Shown here in pieces: positions 15,939 to 24,583 of a stretch of DNA of 64,000 nucleotides. The position numbers and the translations under genes are program-made. This DNA comes from Paracoccus sp. (in: a-proteobacteria). Lineage in GTDB: Bacteria; Pseudomonadota; Alphaproteobacteria; Rhodobacterales; Rhodobacteraceae. The stretch's first letter is position 1, and the number at the start of each line of letters is the position of its first letter. Where the stretch lies: the NCBI RefSeq assembly GCF_030538495.1, contig NZ_JAUNTW010000002.1, forward strand, positions 186,001 to 250,000, read 5' to 3'. The notes beneath the pieces are model-generated. The model was not told the DNA's origin. It saw only the letters and a list, made by a program, of their open reading frames with translations, and searched no databases.

Positions 15939-17275
15939 CACCCCCCCGCCCCATCGGCACCACCGGGCGCAGCACTCTGCGCGGCCTGATCGCCGGGTTT
16001 CGCAACGACCTGTTATCGGCGCTGCCCGAACGGCTGTATCGCGGCTGGATGGCGGAATTTCGCGCGCCCTTCGTTCACAGTTTTTTCTGCAACGACCCCG
16101 AGCTGGTGCGGCGCATCCTGAACGACCCGGACCAGTTCCCGAAATCCATGCTGATGCGCGAAGGTCTGGCCCCCCTGCTGGGCAATGGCGTGTTCATCAG
16201 CAACGGCGCGGATTGGGCGCAGCAACGCCGCATCATCGACCCCGCATTTCAGGGCGGGCGCATCCGCGACACGCTGCCCGCGATCTGGGCGGCGGCGGAT
16301 GCGACGGTTGCGCGGCTGTCCGATGGCGAAACCGATATCGAACCCGTGGCCGCCCATGCCGCCGCCGATGTGATTTTCCGCGCGCTGTTTTCCATCCCGA
16401 TCAGCGACGACATCGCCGGGCAGGTCTTTGCCGCGTTTCAGGCGCATCAGCGGGCGCAACCCTTGGTTAACATCGCGGCTTTGGTGCCATGGCCCCGCTG
16501 GTTGCCGCGCCCCCATTCGCGGCGCACCCGCGACACCGCGGCCCGTATCCGCGCGCTGATTGACCGGCTGGTGACGGATCGGCAGGCGGCAATTGACGCA
16601 GGCGACGCCCCCGATGATCTGGCGACGCGGATTATGACCACGTCTGATTCGGAAACCGGACGCTGTTTCACGCGGGCCGAGATGGTCGATCAGGTCGCGG
16701 TGATGTTTCTGGCCGGGCATGAAACCAGCGCATCGGTGCTGGCTTGGGCGCTGTGGCTTTTGGCCGCGCATCCCGATTGGCAGGCGAAAATCGCGGCCGA
16801 GGCGGCGACCCTGACCCCCGACATGGCGGCCCTGTCGCGGATGCCGGCGACGCGCGCGGTGTTTCGTGAAACGCTGCGCCTCTATCCCGGCGTGGCGATG
16901 TTCACGCGCGCAGCGGGGCGCCGCCAGACATTCCGCGACCGCCGCGTGCCGCGCGGTGCGCAGTTAACCATTTCGCCCTGGCACCTGCACCGGCATCAAC
17001 GGCTGTGGGATCGCCCCGATGATTTCGACCCGGCCCGTTGGGACAACCCCGCCGGTCAGGACAGCGCGCGCCATGCCTTTATCCCGTTTTCCGCCGGTCC
17101 GCGCGCCTGCCCCGGAGCGGGCTTAGCCATGGCCGAGGGCGTCATTATGCTGGCACGGATCGTCGGCGCGTTTCACCTGTCACCGGGGTCGCGCGCGCCC
17201 ATGCCGGTGCTGCGCTTGACGCTGCGATCGCGCGACGGCATCCTGATTACGTTACGCAAACGGGCCACGGAATGA
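15935..17275 (+). CDS. Cytochrome P450
   Basis: 446 residues, normal length for a soluble bacterial P450. The I-helix oxygen-activation motif reads AGHETS (about 259-264), the ExxR pair is in FRETLRLYP, and the haem loop is FSAGPRACPG with the cysteine near residue 392. The N-terminus has no membrane anchor. P450s insert oxygen into C-H bonds using electrons from a ferredoxin and reductase; no ferredoxin gene is in this operon. Coupling to a membrane-bound hydrolase gene hints at a lipid or ester substrate, which is inference. The sequence resembles the class with fatty-acid or terpenoid substrates (CYP4/CYP102-like haem region) but the subfamily cannot be named by eye. Confidence 0.93.
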   Translation: MTPPRPIGTTGRSTLRGLIAGFRNDLLSALPERLYRGWMAEFRAPFVHSFFCNDPELVRRILNDPDQFPKSMLMREGLAPLLGNGVFISNGADWAQQRRIIDPAFQGGRIRDTLPAIWAAADATVARLSDGETDIEPVAAHAAADVIFRALFSIPISDDIAGQVFAAFQAHQRAQPLVNIAALVPWPRWLPRPHSRRTRDTAARIRALIDRLVTDRQAAIDAGDAPDDLATRIMTTSDSETGRCFTRAEMVDQVAVMFLAGHETSASVLAWALWLLAAHPDWQAKIAAEAATLTPDMAALSRMPATRAVFRETLRLYPGVAMFTRAAGRRQTFRDRRVPRGAQLTISPWHLHRHQRLWDRPDDFDPARWDNPAGQDSARHAFIPFSAGPRACPGAGLAMAEGVIMLARIVGAFHLSPGSRAPMPVLRLTLRSRDGILITLRKRATE

Positions 17276-17610
17276 ACATCGTTCACCAGATTTGCGCTGC
17301 TCTGCCGGGGGCCGAGGTCAGCGACCCTTGGGGGGACGGGCATGACTGTTGGAAAATCGGCGGCAAGATGTTCGCCGTGACCGGCGCGGTTGACCGCCGC
17401 GTCAGCGTGAAAACCGACAGCATCGAGATGGCAGAAACCCTGATTTCCGCCGGTCTGGCCGAACGCGCGCCCTATCTGCACCGCAGTTGGGTTGCTCTGC
17501 CCGCCGATACGGCACCAGATGAATTAACCCACCGCATCCATGCCAGCTACCGCATCATCCGCGCGGGACTGACCCGCAAGGCGCAGGCCGCCCTGCCCCC
17601 GTTTCCTTAA
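17272..17610 (+). CDS. MmcQ/YjbR-family protein
   Basis: 112 residues starting at the ATG that overlaps the P450 stop (ATGA, 17272-17275). The pattern HQICAALPGAEVSDPWGDGHDCWKIGGKMFAV is characteristic of the MmcQ/YjbR family (double-wing fold, sometimes called DNA-binding). The function is not settled, and DNA binding has not been shown for most members. The C-terminal SYRIIRAGLTRKAQAAL is also typical. Its stop codon TAA is shared with the end of the convergent ATPase gene (TTAA palindrome at 17607-17610), a sign of tight packing. Its place in an operon with a P450 may be incidental. Confidence 0.85.
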   Translation: MNIVHQICAALPGAEVSDPWGDGHDCWKIGGKMFAVTGAVDRRVSVKTDSIEMAETLISAGLAERAPYLHRSWVALPADTAPDELTHRIHASYRIIRAGLTRKAQAALPPFP

Positions 17611-18740
17611 CGAAACAGGATCAGCGACCCCGGCGACCACGCCAGCCGCACCCGCGTGCCGACATCCTGCACGTCGCGCCCAAAGACGTTGCGCATCGAA
17701 ATCCGCACCGGCGGCACACGCGCGCCATCCGTCCCCGGCAGCCGCAAATCGTAATAGGTCATGTCGCCGTAATAGACCACTTCGTCGATCACAGCCTCGG
17801 TTTCGCGCGGTTGGGTGTGGGGCTGACCGGCGGCAACGATGGTCATGGTTTCCGGGCGGAACCCGATCATCGGGCCGTCATCATCGGCATTGGCGCGGCT
17901 GATCTGACGCTGGGGCAGTTCGACCACGCCCAAACCCGGCACATCGGCCATAACCATATCGCCCGTTTCACCGGTGATCCGCGCGGGCAGGAAATTCATC
18001 ACCCCGATAAAATCCGCCACGCGACGGCTGACCGGGCGGGCATAGAGCGCCTCGGGTCCGTCAAGCTGGGCGATTTCGCCGTCAAACATCACGGCGATGC
18101 GGTCGGACATCACCAAGGCCTCTTCCTGATCATGGGTGACCAGAACGAAGGTGATCCCGACCTGCCGTTGCAGTTTGATCAGTTCCACCTGCATCTGTTC
18201 GCGCATCTTGCGATCCAGTGCCGACAGGGGTTCGTCCAGCAACAAGACCTTGGGCTTCAGGATCAGCGCGCGGGCCAGTGCCACCCGCTGACGCTGCCCC
18301 CCCGACAGGGCATGCGCCGCGCGTGTGCCGTAACCCTTTAGCCCGACCATGGTTAACGCCTGTTCAACCGCCGCAGCTTTTTCCGCTTTGCTGCGCGGAT
18401 CGCGGCGCAGGCCAAAGGCCACGTTTTCCGCCACCGTCAGATGCGGGAAAATCGCATAGGATTGGAACACCATATTCGTGGGGCGCTTGTTCGCCGGCAC
18501 GTCCTGCATGGATTTGCCGTCGATCAGCACCACCCCGCTGCCAATATCTTCGAACCCCGCAATCGTGCGCAGCAGCGTGGTTTTGCCGCAACCCGACGGC
18601 CCCAGCAGCGAAAAAAATTCGCCCGAATTGATGGTCAGATCAATCCCGCGCAGGGCGTGATAATCGCCATAATATTTGTGCAGATCCTGACATTCGATCA
18701 TCGGTTTTGCGGGCATCGGTTTCGTGGGCGTTTGGGTCAC
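17607..18740 (-). CDS. potA: Spermidine/putrescine-type ABC importer ATP-binding protein
   Basis: 377 residues, the length of PotA. Walker A GPSGCGKTT (47-55), Q-loop VFQSYAIFPHL (91-101), signature LSGGQRQR (145-152), Walker B VLLLDEP (165-171) and a C-terminal TOBE domain (about 275-375, with GFRPETM) are all visible. It energises the PotB/PotC-type permeases encoded upstream, with ATGA overlap to the PotC-like gene. Members transport polyamines, but close relatives in Rhodobacteraceae carry other cationic or opine-like compounds. No binding-protein gene is adjacent, so the ligand cannot be inferred. Confidence 0.9.
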   Translation of the reverse strand: MTQTPTKPMPAKPMIECQDLHKYYGDYHALRGIDLTINSGEFFSLLGPSGCGKTTLLRTIAGFEDIGSGVVLIDGKSMQDVPANKRPTNMVFQSYAIFPHLTVAENVAFGLRRDPRSKAEKAAAVEQALTMVGLKGYGTRAAHALSGGQRQRVALARALILKPKVLLLDEPLSALDRKMREQMQVELIKLQRQVGITFVLVTHDQEEALVMSDRIAVMFDGEIAQLDGPEALYARPVSRRVADFIGVMNFLPARITGETGDMVMADVPGLGVVELPQRQISRANADDDGPMIGFRPETMTIVAAGQPHTQPRETEAVIDEVVYYGDMTYYDLRLPGTDGARVPPVRISMRNVFGRDVQDVGTRVRLAWSPGSLILFR

Positions 18741-19555
18741 ACCAATCCTCCGGTCGGGGAACCGCCGATTCGGGCATTGCCACGGCGGCGGAAATATTCG
18801 CCAATCGCCAACAGAACGACGGACAGTACAACCAGCACCGTCCCAAGCGCCATGATGACAGGAATGGCGCGCGGGAACCGCAGCTGGCTAAAGATATAGG
18901 TCGGCAAGGTCGGTTCATTGCCCGCCAAAAAGAACGCGATGATGAATTCATCCAGACTGATTGTGAATGAAATCAACAGCGAACTGATAATTCCCGGCAT
19001 CACCAAGGGCAGCGTGACCAGACGAAAGGCGCCCAGACGGGTTTCGCCCAGATCATAGGCGGCCTCCTCTAGTGATTTATCAAGGCTGGAGAACGCCGTC
19101 GATAAAATCGCAATCGCATAGGGCATACAAATCAGCGTATGGCCGACAATCACTGTCAGGATCGACAGTTGCACGCCCACGCCCAACAGCACCACCAACA
19201 GCGACATCGCGACGATGATTTCGGGCAGCACCATGGGCAGCATGATGAAGCCCATCATCGGACCCTTGGCCGGCCATTCATACCGAGTCGAGGCCCGCGC
19301 CGCGAACACGCCCAGACAGGTGGCGAACACCGCCGCCGACACCGCAATGGTCAGCGAATTGGTTAACGCGCGGCGCAGCGTGGCGTTGCCCCACATCTGC
19401 GCGAACCAATCGGTCGTAAACCCTTGCAACGGAAAGGCAATCACCGTGCCGGAATTGAACGCAAAGATCGGCAGCAGCAGGATCGGCGCGTATAAAAACA
19501 GCAGATATAACAGGGCATAGGCTTGCAGCCCCCGGCCTTTTGATCGCGCGCTCAT
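18737..19555 (-). CDS. potC: Spermidine/putrescine-type ABC importer permease (PotC-like)
   Basis: 272-residue inner-membrane permease with about six helices, the first at 9-30 (LQAYALLYLLFLYAPILLLPIF). The ATPase-contact loop reads SLEEAAYDLGETRLGAFRLVTLP, the form usual for PotC. The C-terminal segment EYFRRRGNARIGGS is cytoplasmic. It overlaps potA and the PotB-like gene by ATGA on each side, so the three are translated as a unit. It forms the channel with the PotB-like subunit. Confidence 0.9.
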   Translation of the reverse strand: MSARSKGRGLQAYALLYLLFLYAPILLLPIFAFNSGTVIAFPLQGFTTDWFAQMWGNATLRRALTNSLTIAVSAAVFATCLGVFAARASTRYEWPAKGPMMGFIMLPMVLPEIIVAMSLLVVLLGVGVQLSILTVIVGHTLICMPYAIAILSTAFSSLDKSLEEAAYDLGETRLGAFRLVTLPLVMPGIISSLLISFTISLDEFIIAFFLAGNEPTLPTYIFSQLRFPRAIPVIMALGTVLVVLSVVLLAIGEYFRRRGNARIGGSPTGGLV

Positions 19556-20421
19556 TGCCGGACCTTTAGGAAACGACGGTTCAGGAACAGGAACAGCAGG
19601 CTGGCCACAGCGACCAGAAACATCGTCGTGACGGCCAATGCAGATCCCAGCGGGCGGTTTGCCAGACCCAGCATTTCTTTCTGTATCAGGTTGGAAATCA
19701 TCGGGATTTTGCCGCCGCCAATCACCGTCGGCGTGACGTAATCACCAATGGTCGGGATGAACACGATCAGCACCGCCGCCACGACCCCCGGCATTGCCAG
19801 CGGCAGCGTCACCCGGAAAAAGGTCATCGCGCGGCTTTCGCCCAGATCGCGCCCGGCCTCTAACAGCGAACGGTCGATTTTTTCCAAGGCGATAAAGATC
19901 GGCAAAATTGCAAAGGGCGCATAGGCATGGGCCAATGTGATCACAATTGCGTTCACGTTATACAGAATAAAGGTCAGCGGTTCGTCGATAATCCCCAATC
20001 CCGTCAGTGTCGAATTGACCACGCCGTTATAGCCCAAAATCACTTTCCACAGGAACACCCGGATCAGATAGCTGGTCCAGAACGGAATCGTAATCAGGAA
20101 CAGCCACAGCGCCTTGCGTTCGGGGCGCACCATGAAACTGACGTAATAGGCCACCGGAAAGGCCAGAACGACCGTGACCAGCGTCACCACGCCCGCGACG
20201 GTGAAGGATCGCAGCATGATCACCCACACAATCGGGTCGTTGAACACCTGAGCATAGTTGGCCAGCGTGAATTCCCGCACAACGCGCAGATAATCATTGG
20301 TCAAAAAGCTATAGGCAAAGATCGTCAGCAGCGGCGCCGCCAGAATCAGCAACGCATAAACAAAGGGTGGCGCGATCAGCGTCAGCCCTGTGCGTGCTTG
20401 TGAATCAATGCGTTGCGCCAT
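19552..20421 (-). CDS. potB: Spermidine/putrescine-type ABC importer permease (PotB-like)
   Basis: 289-residue inner-membrane permease with a first helix at about 14-38 (LIAPPFVYALLILAAPLLTIF) and five more. The ATPase-contact loop reads SLLEAGRDLGESRAMTFFRVTLP. FWTSYLIRVFLWKVILG is typical of PotB. It is the first gene of the importer operon; 94 bases separate it from the gene upstream on the same strand. In most such operons a PotD-like binding-protein gene is the first or last member; here neither flank has one. Confidence 0.9.
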   Translation of the reverse strand: MAQRIDSQARTGLTLIAPPFVYALLILAAPLLTIFAYSFLTNDYLRVVREFTLANYAQVFNDPIVWVIMLRSFTVAGVVTLVTVVLAFPVAYYVSFMVRPERKALWLFLITIPFWTSYLIRVFLWKVILGYNGVVNSTLTGLGIIDEPLTFILYNVNAIVITLAHAYAPFAILPIFIALEKIDRSLLEAGRDLGESRAMTFFRVTLPLAMPGVVAAVLIVFIPTIGDYVTPTVIGGGKIPMISNLIQKEMLGLANRPLGSALAVTTMFLVAVASLLFLFLNRRFLKVRQ

Positions 20422-20515
20422 ATGCGCCTGCCCCGTCAGTCCTCGTTCAGGTCAATTCCTGTCACAGCCTGCGCGTTTCGAAAAGGGGGTTTTCGCAGTT
20501 ATGGTGAATGTTGTG

Positions 20516-21286
20516 TTAACGCCACCAGCGACCCGTCATCGCCAGACGCGCCAATGATGCGCGGCGTTGAAACGGCGTCACCTGCGGCGTGTCCTGATAG
20601 GCGTCCACCCGCCCCGCCGCGATTTCCGACAGCAGCCGCGACACGCGCGGGCCGGGATACAGCGCCGCTGCCGCACTGGCCGGGATTTTGCGCCGCAGAT
20701 GGCTGGCCGCGCGGAACGCATCGCGGGCGTGACTGGCCAGCTCGCGCGGCGCATCATCAGGCGCGCCGTCCAGGCCCAAGCCCATGGCCTGCAATTGCGG
20801 CAGCGCGCGCAGCCACGCGGTTAACCCCGCCCCGCGCGCTTGCTGGGCCACAGCCTCGGCCGTGCTGTCAGGGGCGCCGCAACGACGCGCGGCCAACGAC
20901 ATTAAAGAACTCGCCGTTTTATAAACATATTCAATAACCTGATCGACATTCTTAAATGGCTGACGTTCGCAATCGCGGTGCCGCGCATGGGCCAGCGGCA
21001 CCATCTGCCCTGCGCCGTCGCCCCATGCCTCCCATAACGGCGTTAACACATCATGCAGAGGGGGCGCGACGCCGCGGCCCATTTCCTCCAGCCGATCGGC
21101 CCACCATTGCAACCGGATTTCTGACAGCATCGGTTCCGCCGACTGAAACGGGGCGCGCGCAATTTCCAGATTCAGCGCATAGAGCGTCACCAAAGCCGCC
21201 CGGTCGTCCGGGCGCGCGGTCAGGACGGCTCCGAAACGGTCGGGGTCGTCGCTGCGCAAACGGTCAGTGCAGATATCGAGCGTCAC
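20516..21286 (-). CDS. Squalene/phytoene synthase-like protein (NDUFAF6-type)
   Basis: 256 residues of the squalene/phytoene synthase fold. [16 protein letters not shown] and [10 protein letters not shown] match the family, but the aspartate-rich motifs needed for prenyl-diphosphate chemistry are not in their usual form (for example WWADRLEE), so it may not make carotenoids. Proteins of this type in Alphaproteobacteria resemble mitochondrial NDUFAF6, a complex I assembly factor. No crt or other isoprenoid gene is nearby. It starts inside the end of cysS (ATGA overlap at 21283-21286), so it is expressed with cysS. Confidence 0.78.
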   Translation of the reverse strand: MTLDICTDRLRSDDPDRFGAVLTARPDDRAALVTLYALNLEIARAPFQSAEPMLSEIRLQWWADRLEEMGRGVAPPLHDVLTPLWEAWGDGAGQMVPLAHARHRDCERQPFKNVDQVIEYVYKTASSLMSLAARRCGAPDSTAEAVAQQARGAGLTAWLRALPQLQAMGLGLDGAPDDAPRELASHARDAFRAASHLRRKIPASAAAALYPGPRVSRLLSEIAAGRVDAYQDTPQVTPFQRRASLARLAMTGRWWR

Positions 21287-22686
21287 GACAGATCGCGCGC
21301 CAAAGCGGCCAGCCCGTCCGCGTCAAAACCCGGAGCCAGCGACCATTCTGCGCCCTGCGCCGTATCCTTAACCACGACGCCGACCGCCGCGAAACCGTCG
21401 CGGATCGCGTCGGAACGGGCAAAGTCGCGGGCTTTGCGGGCCTCTGTGCGCGCGGTCAACAGCGCGTCGATCAGCGCCGCCGCGTCATCGCCTGCTTGCG
21501 CCCAGTCGCCCATTCCCGGCAGCAACAGCCCCAACATCCGCGCACTGGCCAACAGCGCCGACGCCTGCCCGCGCGACGCCAGATCATGCAGCGCCGCAAT
21601 CGCGCCCGCCGTGTTCAGATCATCCGACAGCGCATCCACAACCGCCGCCACCGGGGCCGCATCCGGGGTCACGCCGTGGGTCAGATCGTGCCAGCGGCGC
21701 AGGGTGGCCTCGGCCTCGGCGGCTTTGGTCGCGGTCCAGTCCATCGGCTTGCGATAATGGGTGGACAGCATGACGAAACGGATCACCTCGGGCGGGACGC
21801 CCTGATCCAGCAGGTCGCGGACGGTAAAGAAATTGCCCAGCGATTTGGACATTTTCTTACCCTCGACCTGCAACATTTCGTTGTGCAACCAAATGCTTGC
21901 AAAGCCGTGGCCGGGATGGGCGCAGCAGCTTTGCGCGATTTCGTTTTCGTGATGCGGGAACAGCAGGTCGATGCCGCCGCCGTGAATATCAAAGGCCGGT
22001 CCCAGCAATTCCGCCGACATGGCCGAACATTCGATATGCCAGCCCGGACGCCCGCGCCCCCACGGGCTGTCCCACCCCGGCAGATCATCGGTCGAGGGTT
22101 TCCACAGCACAAAATCCATCGGGTCGCGTTTATAGGGCGCGACCTCGACCCGCGCGCCGGCGATCATGTCATCGACCGAACGCCCTGAAAACGCACCATA
22201 TTCCGGGAATGACCGGACATCGAACAGCACATGCTCATCGGCGGCATAGGCATGGCCGCGTTCGATCAGGTCTGAAATCATCGTGATCATCTGCGGGATA
22301 AAATCCGTCGCGCGGGGTTCGTGATCGGGCCGCGCGGCGCCCAAGGCGTCCATGTCGTCGTGATACCAGCCGATTGTCTCTTCGGTCCGCTGGGTCACCA
22401 GTTCTTCCAAGCTTCCGGGGGCGCCTGCGGCTTTGCGGCGCTGCGCCTCGGCGTTGATTTTGTCGTCAACATCGGTGAAGTTCCGCACATAAGTCACGGA
22501 TGTTTCACCATAAACATACCGCAGCAAACGCACCAGCACGTCAAAGACCAAAACCGGACGCGCATTGCCCAGATGCGCGCGATCATAGACCGTCGGCCCG
22601 CACAGATACAGCCGCACATTGCCCGCATCAATCGGGGTCAGCACCTGTTTTTGCCGGGTGCGGCTGTCGGTCAGGCGGATGGTCAT
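21283..22686 (-). CDS. cysS: Cysteinyl-tRNA synthetase
   Basis: 467 residues, normal length. It charges tRNA-Cys with cysteine in the cytoplasm. The HIGH-like motif is HLGN (38-41) in [11 protein letters not shown], the KMSKS loop is [10 protein letters not shown] (about 275), and the zinc site uses the cysteine in YLCGPTVYD with those in HIECSAMS and a downstream His/Glu (HHENEIAQS). The C-terminal region (about 400-467) is the anticodon-binding DALR-type part. Together with the squalene-synthase-like gene it forms a two-gene unit. Confidence 0.96.
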   Translation of the reverse strand: MTIRLTDSRTRQKQVLTPIDAGNVRLYLCGPTVYDRAHLGNARPVLVFDVLVRLLRYVYGETSVTYVRNFTDVDDKINAEAQRRKAAGAPGSLEELVTQRTEETIGWYHDDMDALGAARPDHEPRATDFIPQMITMISDLIERGHAYAADEHVLFDVRSFPEYGAFSGRSVDDMIAGARVEVAPYKRDPMDFVLWKPSTDDLPGWDSPWGRGRPGWHIECSAMSAELLGPAFDIHGGGIDLLFPHHENEIAQSCCAHPGHGFASIWLHNEMLQVEGKKMSKSLGNFFTVRDLLDQGVPPEVIRFVMLSTHYRKPMDWTATKAAEAEATLRRWHDLTHGVTPDAAPVAAVVDALSDDLNTAGAIAALHDLASRGQASALLASARMLGLLLPGMGDWAQAGDDAAALIDALLTARTEARKARDFARSDAIRDGFAAVGVVVKDTAQGAEWSLAPGFDADGLAALARDLS

Positions 22687-22715
22687 TGCGGCCTCTTGCT
22701 TTGGTTTGGCGGTGT

Positions 22716-23939
22716 TTAGCGCATCGGCCCGTGGCTTTCCACCCAGTCAATCAGCGCGGGCAGGCTGTGCCGCCGCAGGTCATAGCCGTTCACGATGGTG
22801 TCGCGCGCCGCCGCGCGGATACGACCCGCCTGCGGATCGCCCGACAGCCCATGGATCAGCGCCGCCGACAGCGCCGGGATGTCGAAAAACGGCACCAGCC
22901 GCCCGTTCTCGCCGTCCCGGATCAGTTCGCGCACCGGGTCGGTGTCGGACGCCACGATATAGCCCCCCGCCGCCATGGTCTCTGTCAGAGACCACGACAA
23001 AACAAAGGGATAGGTCAGATAACAATGCACCCGCGCCAGTTGGATCAGCGCCAGATAATCGCCATAAGGAACGCGCCCCAGAAAATGCACGCGCGACAGA
23101 TCCAGCCGCTCACCCAGTTCGGCCAGCATTTTCGCGCGCCATGTCGCGGCGTCCTTGGGCGCGCCGCCATAGCTGGTCCCGTCACCGCCGACCAGCACGA
23201 TCTGCGCATCCGGACGCGCGGCCAGCACATCGGGCAGCGCGCGCATAAAGACGTGAAACCCGCGATAAGGTTCCAGCGACCGCGACACGAAACTGACCAC
23301 CTCATCCCCCGCGCGCAGGGTCTGGCCATTCGGCAGGGTCAGCGTGGCATCGGGGTTGGGACAGACGCGGTCGGTGTCAATTCCATCATGTATCACGCTG
23401 ATTTTATGCGCCAATTCCGGCGGAAAGCTGCCCGCCTGATACCGCGTCGGCGACAGCGCCGCGTCGGCCTGAACCAGCGATTGAATCAAATGCGCTGACC
23501 GCGCGACCGTCATCATCCGCGCATCATCGCCGCCGTCGCTGATTTCGGGGTCAAAGCCCACATCATGGCCGCGCGTACGATACATCAGTTCGGCATAAAC
23601 CAACAGCTTGGCATCGGGCCAAATCTCGCGCAGAAACAGGGTTTCGCCCCAGCCGGGATGCCCGAAAATCACGTCGGGCGTGAATCCGTGCCGGTCGCGC
23701 AGCGCCCGCGCCCCTCGCGCCGCCATCAGCCCGCGTTCGGCAAAATCCGAATAGGTCCGGCCCAGAGCGCCGTCGGTCTGAACCGCACGCGGCGCCCGAT
23801 ACCGCACAACCTGCACATCGGACGGGCGTTGATTGTGCTGATCGGTCAGGGCCAGCACCTGATGCCCCCGCGCGGCCAAAGCCGGGGCAAGATGCGGAAA
23901 CTGGCCGGGAAAATTCTGATGTACAAATAAGATGCGCAT
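22716..23939 (-). CDS. GT4-family glycosyltransferase
   Basis: 407 residues from the ATG at 23939, which follows AAGGATTTC; the frame continues upstream to 24017 but those residues lack family character. The N-terminal domain begins [21 protein letters not shown], a form seen in Rhodobacteraceae glycosyltransferases, and the C-terminal nucleotide-sugar-binding domain includes [38 protein letters not shown] and [12 protein letters not shown], with the catalytic E(x7)E-like pattern. It transfers a sugar to an unknown acceptor, probably for cell-surface glycans. It stands alone, without other polysaccharide genes nearby. Confidence 0.88.
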   Translation of the reverse strand: MRILFVHQNFPGQFPHLAPALAARGHQVLALTDQHNQRPSDVQVVRYRAPRAVQTDGALGRTYSDFAERGLMAARGARALRDRHGFTPDVIFGHPGWGETLFLREIWPDAKLLVYAELMYRTRGHDVGFDPEISDGGDDARMMTVARSAHLIQSLVQADAALSPTRYQAGSFPPELAHKISVIHDGIDTDRVCPNPDATLTLPNGQTLRAGDEVVSFVSRSLEPYRGFHVFMRALPDVLAARPDAQIVLVGGDGTSYGGAPKDAATWRAKMLAELGERLDLSRVHFLGRVPYGDYLALIQLARVHCYLTYPFVLSWSLTETMAAGGYIVASDTDPVRELIRDGENGRLVPFFDIPALSAALIHGLSGDPQAGRIRAAARDTIVNGYDLRRHSLPALIDWVESHGPMR

Positions 23940-24042
23940 GAAATCCTTGTCGCAAACGCTATCCCGGAACGCAAGCGGGCGGCCCCGATTCGTGGTCAGA
24001 TGATCCGCGACGGACAACAGCCATGGGTTTGGGAAAGCGGCG

Positions 24043-24519
24043 CTACCCCCTGCCCCAATTCTTTTCGGTCAGCGTGAACACAATAATCGACGCGACAACG
24101 CAGGCTGTGAATAAATACATCCCCCACGCGACATTCACATGGCCCAGCCCTATTCCTTTGAAGATCAGAATATACAGCGAGATCAGGAAAATATCGGCCA
24201 TGGCGAATTTACCCGCCCATGCCAGTATGGGCGACAGTTTCGGTGACATCAGGTCAAACTGAATCAATGCGACCCCGATTGTTTTCAGCATCGGAAAGAA
24301 TATCGCCGCCGCCGTCACGACAAGCGCCAAAACCGCCGATGATGCCCACAGCGCCTGAAGCCCGGATATAATCGTTACCGTGTCCAATTCAAACAGCGTG
24401 CGTTCCGTAAACGGAATCCGTCGCGGGCGCAGCAGCCCCGTATGCAGCAACGGCATAAACCATGATACTGGAAACAGGATCAGCAAAGACAAATTTGCAA
24501 TGCGCAGGGTGGTTTTCAT
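24043..24519 (-). CDS. Paraquat-inducible protein A family membrane protein
   Basis: 158 residues with four hydrophobic segments (about 6-25, 58-80, 97-120 and 130-150) and an N-terminal signal-like helix. LRPRRIPFTERTLFELDTV, AVLALVVTAAAIFFPMLKTIGVALIQF and WAGKFAMADIFLISLYI match the single-domain PqiA family; MADIF corresponds to the conserved MxDVF motif. PqiA partners MCE proteins in lipid transport across the envelope in enteric bacteria; here no pqiB is adjacent, though an MCE operon lies at 43.8-47.6 kb. Gene stands alone, between two minus-strand units. Confidence 0.82.
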   Translation of the reverse strand: MKTTLRIANLSLLILFPVSWFMPLLHTGLLRPRRIPFTERTLFELDTVTIISGLQALWASSAVLALVVTAAAIFFPMLKTIGVALIQFDLMSPKLSPILAWAGKFAMADIFLISLYILIFKGIGLGHVNVAWGMYLFTACVVASIIVFTLTEKNWGRG

Positions 24520-24530
24520 AAAGCCCCCGG

Positions 24531-24562
24531 AAAAACAAACGCCGCACCCAAGGCGCGGCGTT
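24531..24562 (-). terminator. Rho-independent terminator of lepA
   Basis: AACGCCGC (24538-24545) pairs with GCGGCGTT (24555-24562) around a 9-base loop. On the minus strand, the stem is followed by TTTGTTTTT (24539-24531), just past the lepA stop. Confidence 0.85.
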
Positions 24563-24583
24563 GTTATGGCAGGACGTGGAAAA

